A stretch of 23,082 nt of DNA. It comes from JANXSS01 sp043729515. Lineage in GTDB: Bacteria > Pseudomonadota > Gammaproteobacteria > Burkholderiales > Burkholderiaceae_D. The stretch spans positions 1-23,082 of the forward strand of contig JAYTLK010000157.1 of the NCBI GenBank assembly GCA_043729515.1. Reading direction: 5' to 3'. The notes beneath the pieces were generated by a model. That model was not told the DNA's origin and did not search any database. It saw nothing but the letters and a program-made list of their open reading frames with translations. Shown piece by piece: positions 1-9,180 of the stretch; within the stretch, counting starts at the first letter, position 1; every line of letters starts with the position of its first letter. A program made the translations under genes and the position numbers.

Positions 1-416
1 GCAAACCCCTGTGCCGAGGCCAGCAGCAGTGCCGCCGCGCTCAGGCACGCCAGGCCGAAGAACAGCACCGGTCGGGCGCCGATCCGGTCGACCACGAAAC
101 CGGCCAGCGCCTGCCCGACACCCGAGACAGCGAAGAAGCCAGTCATCAGCAGCCCGAGCCGGGCATAGGAAAAATCGAAATCCTGTTGTAGCCACGGAAA
201 AAGCGGCGCCAGAATCAGATGAAAAAAATGGGACACGCCATGCGCGACCGCGACCATGCCGATGACCTGTGCATCCCGCTTGAGCGGTGGCAGGACCACT
301 GTCGTCCCGAAAGAAAAATCGGTTGCGGTAGAGCGAGACACCGCACCGGCCGCTCCAGTGGAGACAGCTGCAACGCACACTGGCACGGCGACACTGGCGG
401 CAGCGACTGGATTCAT
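1..416 (-). CDS. MFS transporter, N-terminal fragment (runs off left edge)
   Basis: The minus strand encodes about 138 residues from an ATG at 416 and stays open to the window edge. After an Ala/Ser/Thr-rich preface of about 50 residues come hydrophobic helices typical of a major facilitator: a first segment containing VIGMVAVAHGVSHFFH, then LAPLFPWLQQDFDFSYARLG, then a TM2 region ending in the loop motif GFVVDRIGARPV, a form of the MFS motif A (G-x-x-x-D-R-x-G-x-R). The HGVSHFFH...LPWLQ pattern resembles the fosmidomycin-resistance-like (FSR) branch, but the substrate cannot be told from this piece. The gene lies downstream of clpB on the same strand, with a hairpin between them. The start could also lie further in, because the preface is not typical of the family. 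Seen: frame and motif A. Inferred: subfamily. Confidence 0.8.
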   Translation of the reverse strand, partial: MNPVAAASVAVPVCVAAVSTGAAGAVSRSTATDFSFGTTVVLPPLKRDAQVIGMVAVAHGVSHFFHLILAPLFPWLQQDFDFSYARLGLLMTGFFAVSGVGQALAGFVVDRIGARPVLFFGLACLSAAALLLASAQGF

Positions 417-436
417 GGGCGACTCACGGCAGACGT

Positions 437-470
437 TAAAAGACCGGCGACCCATCCTTGCAGTCGCCAG
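437..470 (-). terminator. Possible intrinsic terminator after clpB
   Basis: Read on the minus strand, an 8-bp stem CTGGCGAC / GTCGCCGG (one G-T pair) with an 11-base loop is followed by TCTTTT. It sits between the clpB stop and the MFS start. A TACAAT hexamer at 476-481 (minus) could be a -10 box for the MFS gene, but it would lie upstream of the hairpin and has no good -35, so the two readings conflict. Confidence 0.4.
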
Positions 471-520
471 CCTCTATTGTAAGCCGGTCGGTTGCCGGTC
501 CTTCATCACGCCACTTGCTC

Positions 521-3121
<2,601 letters not shown>

Positions 3122-3431
3122 GATGGTCTCCGCAAATCAATCGGGATATTCCGTTGTTTCCATAACTTGGGTTCTTTCCCATACATTCAAGTCACCGCAT
3201 GCGGATCATCGGCGCGCACCTGCGTACGCCGCGCAGCGTGATACAGATAAGAAAAATGTAAAAGTTATTGCGATTCGTCAATTTCAAAAACATTGGATTC
3301 TGTAAAGTGGCAAGCTCGCGTCAAACGGACATGCATTGGGGCACCCCTGGCGAGAAGCGAAGGCAGTTGCTTCGATACCCTACCGATCCCGCAATTTTCT
3401 TCTATCGACATTTCGCTGATGTCGCCATTCC
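3122..3431. other. Divergent intergenic region between clpB and the NEL effector
   Basis: These 310 bases carry the clpB ribosome-binding site and sigma32 promoter on the left. On the right, roughly 3240-3305 is clearly richer in A/T than the flanking genes (runs such as AAAAATGTAAAAG), as in many promoter regions or at recently acquired DNA. The frame of the effector gene has stops at 3303-3305 and 3417-3419, so the gene cannot start upstream of 3420. I looked for HrpX/HrpB-type boxes (TTCG, N16, TTCG) and HrpL-type boxes (GGAACC, N15-16, CCAC) and found no convincing match. Confidence 0.6.
3163..3191 (-). promoter_or_regulatory. Sigma32 (heat-shock) promoter of clpB
   Basis: On the minus strand, CTTGAAT (3185-3191) is followed after exactly 13 bases by CCCAAGTTA (3163-3171). 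This fits the RpoH consensus CTTGAA, N13-15, CCCCATnTA, with the core -35 perfect. It lies about 40 bases upstream of the clpB start, where a heat-shock promoter would be expected. Transcription start itself is not visible. Confidence 0.7.
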
Positions 3432-3719
3432 ATGCGCCTCTCCCAAATCACCGTTTGCCGTTCCCCAGGAAGCGCCATTACCTCCGCTCATCTTCCTCCG
3501 GATGGGCAAGACGATGGTGCCGGCACCGGGGCTCGCAGCACTTCCGCTTCGCTGCCGCAGCGGCGGCAACAGCGCAGGGAGGTCAAGGAACTCGTTGCCG
3601 GCCTGGAAAAGGCACGGCGCGACAGTCAACGCGCTGCCAGCGAATCCTCTGCGCAATTTGCTTATCCCGGAGACGCCACCGTGTCGGAAATGCGGCATGG
3701 CCAGGCACGGCTCCATTAA
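3432..3719 (+). pseudogene. N-terminal fragment of the NEL effector, ended by in-frame TAA
   Basis: An ATG at 3432 opens a 95-residue frame rich in Ser, Thr, Gly and Ala at its start (MRLSQITVCRSPGSAITSAH) and then turning to charged helix-like sequence (REVKELVAGLEKARRDSQRA). It ends at TAA 3717-3719. The same frame continues directly after the stop into the NEL gene without any shift, and codon choice looks coding on both sides. Changing the TAA to CAA (Gln), a single C-to-T transition, would rejoin both parts into one protein of about 565 residues, close to IpaH9.8 (545). The small-residue-rich start resembles type III secretion signals. No Shine-Dalgarno sequence is evident before 3432. 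It could instead be a separate small gene, but continuity of frame argues for one interrupted gene. Confidence 0.5.
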
Positions 3720-3842
3720 TACCTGGAGGCAGGGCTAAGCGCCGAACCACCTGCGTTTTCGCTGTCGCGATCGACGAAAAAGACACTGGTTCTCGCCAGG
3801 GGCGTTGCGACCGAAGCAATCAGTGCGGGCCTGATCGCCACC

Positions 3843-5129
3843 GTGGCATCGACCGGCGCTGCCGTGGCGGTCGGATGTGCTCCCGTCACGGCTGTATTCG
3901 GCGGCGTTGTTCGTGCTACCGACGGCAGGCACCGGCAAGCCATCGTTGCCACCAAAGACGACGGGGCGATGCTGCAGGCAGTCAATGCCTGCGCCGACAC
4001 CGCGCGCGGCATCGCGGTCGGTGCGGCGTTGCCCTTCATCGCCGTCAACAGCATAGTGCACCGCGACGGTCCGCTGGCGCGCCGGATACATGATCGAACG
4101 ATCATGCCGCTGCGCCGCCTTGGCCGCCTTGCAGAGGCGCGTGATCATGTCAACCGCCTGCGCTTGCCCACCGACGCCATCGCGCGCGACTGCGAAACGC
4201 GCGTAGCGGATGAACTCCAGCGCTATGCCGATCTGCCGGCCATGTCGAATCTGTCCGAGACGCCGCTCGTTCGTCCGCATTGGCTCCTGCGACGCCTGAC
4301 GGGGCGCAGGTGGGAATTTCCAGAAACCGAAGAGGACGCGAATGCCTTCAATCATTTTCAATGGCGGATCATGCGCACGGGCGAATACCTGAATGCGATG
4401 GCCCGACCTGGTCCGGTTCAACGGGTCGATGCGCTGGTCGATGCAATGTGCCGCTCCAGCGCCCTGCGCGGCACCTGTTTTGCCATCGCGGCCGATGCGC
4501 TGACCAACTGCACGGATCGGGTAGCACTTGCCCTGAACAACATGGAAGCGGCACTTGTCGACTGGAAAGCGGAGACCGGTCAATTCAGCATGCAGGACCT
4601 GTACGCATCCGGCGTGGACCGTTTCAAGTTACACGTGCTCGATGAGATCGCGACAACGCAGATTCGTTTGCTGCACATGTATTTCGATCCCGATGACGTT
4701 GAAGTCCGGCTCGCCTATACGACTGCGCTTGCAGACCGACTGGGCTTGCCCGGCGTCGTGCGAAAGATGCGGCACCGGGGCGCTTCCCATGTGTCCGAGC
4801 GCGATATCAACGAGGCCGAGTCGGAAGTCCGGATGCGCCTGGCAGGCAACGATCACAACGACTGGCTGGCACAATGGAGACCGTGGTGCAAAGCCCTGGA
4901 ACGCACGCATCCCGACGAGTTTGCAGCGTTGCGCGCCAAAAATTCCTTGGCGAGCGATGCGTTGGTCATTGCACCTGAAGACATGAACGATCAGCAATGG
5001 ATCGAGGCGCTGGAAGAGGTTGCGCGACAAAAAGAAAAAACGACGACTGCGCTTGCAAGAACATTGACGATTCGCTTCCGAGCCGATAATCCCATCTCGA
5101 ACGCCGAGGTATTTCGACCCGCGTCGTGA
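3843..5129 (+). CDS. NEL-domain E3 ubiquitin ligase, type III effector-like (IpaH/SspH family)
   Basis: The first usable start after the TAA at 3717 is GTG 3843, giving 428 residues. Residues about 160-390 align by eye with the NEL domain of Shigella IpaH9.8: FAIAADALTNCTDRVALALN against FAVAADATESCEDRVALTWN, and DWLAQWRPWCKALERT against DWFSLWGPWHAVLKRT. NEL ligases use the Cys of a C-x-D motif to form a thioester with ubiquitin and modify host proteins after type III secretion. Here that motif is Cys223-Thr-Asp225 (codon 4509-4511), so the catalytic residues are kept. No leucine-rich repeats precede the domain; instead there are two Gly/Ala-rich hydrophobic stretches (3816-3911 and 4002-4058). 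GTG 3843 falls inside the first stretch and has no ribosome-binding site, so the native protein probably began at 3432. No secretion genes are nearby. The family call is firm; expression and activity are doubtful. Confidence 0.85.
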   Translation: MASTGAAVAVGCAPVTAVFGGVVRATDGRHRQAIVATKDDGAMLQAVNACADTARGIAVGAALPFIAVNSIVHRDGPLARRIHDRTIMPLRRLGRLAEARDHVNRLRLPTDAIARDCETRVADELQRYADLPAMSNLSETPLVRPHWLLRRLTGRRWEFPETEEDANAFNHFQWRIMRTGEYLNAMARPGPVQRVDALVDAMCRSSALRGTCFAIAADALTNCTDRVALALNNMEAALVDWKAETGQFSMQDLYASGVDRFKLHVLDEIATTQIRLLHMYFDPDDVEVRLAYTTALADRLGLPGVVRKMRHRGASHVSERDINEAESEVRMRLAGNDHNDWLAQWRPWCKALERTHPDEFAALRAKNSLASDALVIAPEDMNDQQWIEALEEVARQKEKTTTALARTLTIRFRADNPISNAEVFRPAS

Positions 5130-5164
5130 TGGCAACAGGTGGCCTTCGCGCCGGCCGGACCGGC

Positions 5165-5539
5165 TCAGGCAGCCAGCGCCTTGTAGGCCGCGAAGCCAGC
5201 AAAGCAGCAGGCCAGCGAGCCCACCAGATGCAGTGCCGAGTGGGCGAAGGCCCAGCCGATCTCGCCACGCTGCAGCAGGAGCATCGATTCGGCGGAGAAG
5301 GAAGAAAAGGTGGTGAGCCCACCTAGGAAACCGGTTACTGCAAACAGGCGCCAGGCGGGCGACAGTTCGGCATGCCCGGAAAAAAAACCGACCGCAATAC
5401 CGATGACGAAGCCGCCGCCCAGATTGGCTGCCAACGTGCCGAGCGCGACCCGGGCGTCGGCAGTATTGAGCCAGATGCCCAAACCCCAGCGCAACCAGGC
5501 GCCGAGAGTCGCACCGAGAGCGATGGCAAGCCAACTCAT
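5165..5539 (-). CDS. crcB: Fluoride ion channel CrcB (Fluc)
   Basis: A 124-residue, four-helix membrane protein of the Fluc family, which exports fluoride through dual-topology dimers. Visible hallmarks are GATLGAWLRWGLG near the N-terminus, the TLAANLGGGF motif with the conserved pore Asn at residue 39, and GFLGGLTTFSSFSAE at residues 70-84 carrying the phenylalanine-box region. The ATG at 5539 was chosen because it starts at the conserved MSWLAIALGA. It overlaps the moaE stop in an ATGA, so translation is probably coupled. A longer frame to 5665 would only add moaE-overlapping sequence. No fluoride riboswitch can stand directly upstream, since that space is moaE coding sequence. The gene converges on the NEL gene with a 35-base gap. 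Confidence 0.95.
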   Translation of the reverse strand: MSWLAIALGATLGAWLRWGLGIWLNTADARVALGTLAANLGGGFVIGIAVGFFSGHAELSPAWRLFAVTGFLGGLTTFSSFSAESMLLLQRGEIGWAFAHSALHLVGSLACCFAGFAAYKALAA

Positions 5540-6105
5540 GGCACAGCCGCGGACCTGGTGCCGTGCGCCGACCCGGTGCCATCGGTCTGGTGCGCGTCGT
5601 CCGCAGCATGAGCCGCATCGTCCGGCAAAACCCCACTGCGCGTCGGCAATTCGGCCGATCGCCATTTTTTCAGTGCACCATCATCCGTCACGCGGGCATC
5701 GACCCAGCGCGCACCTGCCGGCGTCAACTCCTTCTTCCAGAACGGCGCCTCGGTCTTCAGGTAATCCATGATGAATTCGCAGGCTGCGAATGCTTCGCCG
5801 CGATGCGCCGCCGTGACCGCCACCAGCACGATCTGCGCTTGCGGCGCCAGCGCGCCGATGCGATGAATGACGCGGGTACCGAACAGCGTCCAGCGCGCCC
5901 GTGCCTGATCGACGATCGCCTGGATCGATTTTTCCGTCATGCCGGGATAATGTTCGAGCGTCATCTCGGCAACCTGCGCGCCGTCGTTCATGTCGCGCAC
6001 CGAGCCGACAAAGGCGACCACGGCACCGACTTCCGGATGGCCGGCGCGCAGACCTGCGACTTCCGTGGTGAGGTCGAAATCCTCTTCACAGATCAGGATG
6101 CTCAT
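5536..6105 (-). CDS. moaE: Molybdopterin synthase catalytic subunit MoaE
   Basis: MoaE is the large subunit of molybdopterin synthase, which puts the two dithiolene sulfurs carried by MoaD thiocarboxylate onto cyclic pyranopterin monophosphate. The family core runs from about residue 3 to 150, with GAVVAFVGSVRD, LEHYPGM, HRIGAL and KTEAPFWKKE. Lys117 and Lys124 correspond to the active-site Lys119 and Lys126 of E. coli MoaE. At 189 residues it is about 40 longer than usual; the extra C-terminal tail is rich in Ala, Asp, His, Gly and Ser and looks disordered. The tail reaches exactly to the crcB start (ATGA overlap). moaD lies 34 bases upstream. No strong ribosome-binding site is seen before the ATG at 6105. 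Confidence 0.95.
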   Translation of the reverse strand: MSILICEEDFDLTTEVAGLRAGHPEVGAVVAFVGSVRDMNDGAQVAEMTLEHYPGMTEKSIQAIVDQARARWTLFGTRVIHRIGALAPQAQIVLVAVTAAHRGEAFAACEFIMDYLKTEAPFWKKELTPAGARWVDARVTDDGALKKWRSAELPTRSGVLPDDAAHAADDAHQTDGTGSAHGTRSAAVP

Positions 6106-6139
6106 GGCGCGGTGTCCATGAATGGGCTGTCGGCCATGG

Positions 6140-6397
6140 TCAACCGCCAGTCACCGGGGGGAAAAAAGCCACTTCACAGCCCTCCGTCAACAGCGCCGAT
6201 GCATCGCTCATCTGCTGGTTGCAGGCCATGCGCAGCAGCCTGGTCTCGGCCAGCGCCTCAGTCCAGGCGCCGCCGCGCTGGCGCAGAAACGCACGCAAGG
6301 CGCCGACGTTCCGGACATCGTCGGGCACGGACACCGATTCGGCAGCGCTGCCCAGTGCTTCCCGAACGCTCGCAAAAAAACGTAGTTGAATGTTCAT
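6140..6397 (-). CDS. moaD: Molybdopterin synthase sulfur carrier subunit MoaD
   Basis: An 85-residue ubiquitin-fold protein that ends in VAFFPPVTGG. The terminal Gly-Gly is the feature that is adenylated and converted to a thiocarboxylate to deliver sulfur to MoaE. The N-terminal strand IQLRFFASVREALG matches the family, and length is typical (about 81-85). It lies 14 bases after moeA and 34 bases before moaE on the same strand, so the three molybdenum-cofactor genes are evidently cotranscribed. Confidence 0.95.
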   Translation of the reverse strand: MNIQLRFFASVREALGSAAESVSVPDDVRNVGALRAFLRQRGGAWTEALAETRLLRMACNQQMSDASALLTEGCEVAFFPPVTGG

Positions 6398-6411
6398 GCG
6401 CCAATTTTACT

Positions 6412-7713
6412 TCAGCCAAGCAATGCAGAGAACGGCAGGAAGCGCACCAGGTCGCCGGCCTTGATCGGCTGCCCTGCCGGATTGTCGATCAAGCCATCTC
6501 CCCAGACCGTCGATGTCAGTACACCGCTGCTCTGATTCGCATACAAGTCCAGCCCGCCAACGTCGTTCAAGCGGGCGCGCAGGAATTCATTGCGCCGGTC
6601 CGGTTTTACCCAGTCAAAGTCGGCACGCAAGAAAAACGTCGGTGGCAGCACGTCCTGCACACCCTGCAGGCGAAGCATGAACGGGCGGACGAACAGCAGG
6701 AAGGTGACGAAGCTCGACACCGGGTTGCCCGGCAGTCCGAGAAAGAACGCGTGCCCCTCGACCGATGTGTCAGCGGCGCCCCCCGCACGCCGGATTTCGC
6801 CGAACGCCAGCGGCTTGCCTGGCTTGACGGCGATCTGCCACATGTTGAGCCGCCCTTCCGCTTCGACGGCCGGGCGGACATGATCCTCCTCCCCGACCGA
6901 GACACCGCCCGAGGTGATGATCAAATCATGCTCCGCCGCTGCCCGCCGCAGCGTCTCGCGGGTGGCTTGCAGGGTATCGGGCACGACGCCGTAGTCGGTC
7001 AGGTCGCATCCCAAGTTCTGCAGGAGGCCACGCAGCAGGAACCGGTTCGAGTTGTAGATGGCGCCGGGCGCCAGCGGCTCGCCCGGCATCGCCAGTTCAT
7101 CGCCGGTAAAAAAGACGGCTACCCGCAGGCGGCGAATCACCGGCAGGCTGGCCAGGCCGACCGATGCCGCCAGGCCGAGTTCCTGTGGCCGCAGCCGTGT
7201 GCCGGCGTGCAGGATGACCGCACCGGCGCGGATGTCTTCACCGGCACGGCGAATCCACTCGCCGCTCGCCGGCACATGCCGCACCGTCACCACATCGCCT
7301 TGCAGCCCACGCTCGGTGTCGCAAGCTTCCTGCATGACGACGGCATCGGCGCCAGCAGGGATCATGGCGCCGGTGAAGATGCGGGCAGCCGTACCCGCGA
7401 CGAGGGCCGTGCCGACGTGGCCGGCCGGGATTCGTTGCGACACCGGCAGGCTGGCTGCGCCGCTGGCGCAATCAGCAGCCCGCACCGCATAGCCATCCAT
7501 CTGGGTGTTGTCCATCGGCGGCACGTCGATCTGCGAAGACTGGTCCGCAGCCAGCACACGGCCATTGGCGTCCAGTGTCGACACCAGCTCCTGCGCCGCG
7601 CGCACGTCATCATGGGCATCGGCGGCCGCCAGCAGGAAGTCGCGGGCCTCGTCGACGCTGATCATCGGGGTGCGCACGGGCGCGGGCTTTGGAGCGGATT
7701 CTTGCGTCGCCAT
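6412..7713 (-). CDS. moeA: Molybdopterin molybdenumtransferase MoeA
   Basis: MoeA inserts molybdate into adenylylated molybdopterin, the last step in making Moco. The 433 residues show the expected motifs: PPMDNTQMDGYAVRA near residue 65, RIFTGAMIPAGADAVVMQE, FFTGDEL, YNSNRFLL, TSGGVSVGEEDHV of the nucleotide-binding MoCF domain, KPGKPLAFG and FLGLPGNPVSSFVTF. Length is normal (E. coli 411), with a short Pro/Ala-rich N-terminal extension. The ATG at 7713 is six bases past the thrC stop, so moeA is part of the threonine operon. This hom-thrC-moeA linkage is, from general knowledge, common in Burkholderiales. Confidence 0.96.
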   Translation of the reverse strand: MATQESAPKPAPVRTPMISVDEARDFLLAAADAHDDVRAAQELVSTLDANGRVLAADQSSQIDVPPMDNTQMDGYAVRAADCASGAASLPVSQRIPAGHVGTALVAGTAARIFTGAMIPAGADAVVMQEACDTERGLQGDVVTVRHVPASGEWIRRAGEDIRAGAVILHAGTRLRPQELGLAASVGLASLPVIRRLRVAVFFTGDELAMPGEPLAPGAIYNSNRFLLRGLLQNLGCDLTDYGVVPDTLQATRETLRRAAAEHDLIITSGGVSVGEEDHVRPAVEAEGRLNMWQIAVKPGKPLAFGEIRRAGGAADTSVEGHAFFLGLPGNPVSSFVTFLLFVRPFMLRLQGVQDVLPPTFFLRADFDWVKPDRRNEFLRARLNDVGGLDLYANQSSGVLTSTVWGDGLIDNPAGQPIKAGDLVRFLPFSALLG

Positions 7714-7719
7714 CGTGAC

Positions 7720-9180
7720 CTACAATCCGGTGTGATTCATGATGAAGGCGCGGACCAGGGCGACATCGGCATCCATTACCTCGAAGCGCTGCGGCAGCGA
7801 CTCGATGTCGGCGAAGCCGGCCGGGCGATCGGCATCGCGCCCGAGCGCTTCCCGGATCGTCTCGTTGAATTTAGCCGGCAAGGCGGTTTCCAGCACGATC
7901 ATGGGCACGCCCGGCTGCACGTTTTCGCGCGCGACCTTCACGCCATCAGCGGTGTGGGTGTCGATCATCATGCCATGGCGCGCATGCACGTCGCGGATCG
8001 TCGCCAGCCGGTCGGCATGCACCGATTTGCCGGAGACAAAACCAAAATGGTCGACATGGCGGAATTCATCGCCATCGCTGCCCGGCCCGCCGGAAAGATC
8101 GAAGCCGCCCTGCGTCTCGACTTTCTGGAACAGCGTGCGCACCCGATCGGCATCACGGCCCAGCAAGTCGAAAATGAAGCGTTCGAAATTCGAGGCCTTG
8201 CTGATGTCCATGCTGGGGCTGGTGGTGTGCAGCGTTTCGGCCGACTTGCGCACCCGATAGACGCCGGTGCGGAAGAACTCGTCCAGCACGTCATTCTCGT
8301 TGGTTGCCACTACCAGCCGATCGATCGGAAGGCCCATCATGCGGGCGATATGACCAGCGCAGATATTGCCGAAATTCCCGGATGGCACCGTGAACGAGAC
8401 CTTCTGCGCATTGTCGGTGGTCGTTTCCAGATAGCCGCGAAAGTAGTACACCACCTGCGCCACCACCCGCGCCCAGTTGATTGAATTGACGGTGCCGATC
8501 TTTTGCTTCGTCTTGAAATGCAGGTCGTTGGAGACCGCCTTGACCATGTCCTGGCAATCATCGAACACGCCGCGAATGGCGATGTTGTGAATGTTCGGAT
8601 CCTGCAGGCTGAACATCTGCGCACATTGAAACGCACTCATCTTTCCATGCGGCGAAAGCATGAACACGCGCACGCCACGCTTGCCACGCATCGCGTGTTC
8701 GGCCGCACTGCCGGTGTCACCCGAGGTAGCGCCGAAGATGTTCAGTTCCGCATGTTCGCGCGCCAGGGTGTATTCGAACAGGTTGCCGAGCAGCTGCATG
8801 GCCATGTCCTTGAAGGCCAGCGTCGGCCCGTTCGACAGGGCCTGCAGCAGAAGCCGCTTGTCGCCATCCGCCTCCAACAGCGTTACCGGCGTGATGCGTG
8901 ACGCATCCTCGCCCGCGCGCCCGTTGCCATACACTTCTGCCGTGTAAGTGCGAGTCGTCATGGCCTGCAGGTCTGCCGGTGGAATGTCGGTGGCGAATTT
9001 CTTCAGGATCTCGAACGCCAGCGTGGCGTAGGACACGCCACGCCAGGCAGTCAGTTCGGCACTGCTGACCTGCGGATAGTCATGCGGCAGATACAGGCCG
9101 CCATCCGGCGCCAGCCCACCGAGCAGGATGTCGGAGAATGCCTGCGCCGGCGCCAGGCCACGGGTCGAGACGTAGTCCAT
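7720..9180 (-). CDS. thrC: Threonine synthase
   Basis: A PLP enzyme that converts O-phospho-L-homoserine to L-threonine, the last step of threonine synthesis. The 486-residue protein begins MDYVSTRGLAPAQAFSDILL and carries the PLP lysine in GPTLAFKDMAMQLLG (Lys124), plus GATSGDTGSAAEHAMRGK and VPSGNFGNICAGHIARMMGL, which bind the cofactor phosphate. Its length and motifs place it with the longer, proteobacterial class of the family. The start ATG (9180) shares its A with the last base of the hom stop codon (TGATG), a typical coupled arrangement. Confidence 0.97.
   Translation of the reverse strand: MDYVSTRGLAPAQAFSDILLGGLAPDGGLYLPHDYPQVSSAELTAWRGVSYATLAFEILKKFATDIPPADLQAMTTRTYTAEVYGNGRAGEDASRITPVTLLEADGDKRLLLQALSNGPTLAFKDMAMQLLGNLFEYTLAREHAELNIFGATSGDTGSAAEHAMRGKRGVRVFMLSPHGKMSAFQCAQMFSLQDPNIHNIAIRGVFDDCQDMVKAVSNDLHFKTKQKIGTVNSINWARVVAQVVYYFRGYLETTTDNAQKVSFTVPSGNFGNICAGHIARMMGLPIDRLVVATNENDVLDEFFRTGVYRVRKSAETLHTTSPSMDISKASNFERFIFDLLGRDADRVRTLFQKVETQGGFDLSGGPGSDGDEFRHVDHFGFVSGKSVHADRLATIRDVHARHGMMIDTHTADGVKVARENVQPGVPMIVLETALPAKFNETIREALGRDADRPAGFADIESLPQRFEVMDADVALVRAFIMNHTGL

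Noticed and set aside
3240..3431. Search for a PIP/hrpII box or HrpL box to support type III co-regulation
   Set aside because: TTCG elements occur at 3274, 3371 and 3412, but none of the spacings fits the 16-base rule, and no GGAACC half-site is present.
3293..4093. Alternative plus-strand frame overlapping the effector N-terminal region, considered as a frameshifted part of the gene or a chaperone gene
   Set aside because: Its product is dominated by Arg, Cys, His and Ser without helix or motif pattern, and the NEL frame itself continues through the region with only one stop.
5130..5164. GC-rich inverted bases between the NEL gene and crcB as a shared terminator
   Set aside because: Pairing is short and there is no T-run in either direction.
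5540..5700. Fluoride riboswitch upstream of crcB
   Set aside because: The sequence is moaE coding sequence and I see no crcB-motif pseudoknot pattern.
5563..8484. A 973-codon open frame on the plus strand
   Set aside because: It lies entirely antisense to moaE, moaD, moeA and thrC, has no domain I recognise, and is an expected by-product of GC-rich codon usage on the other strand.
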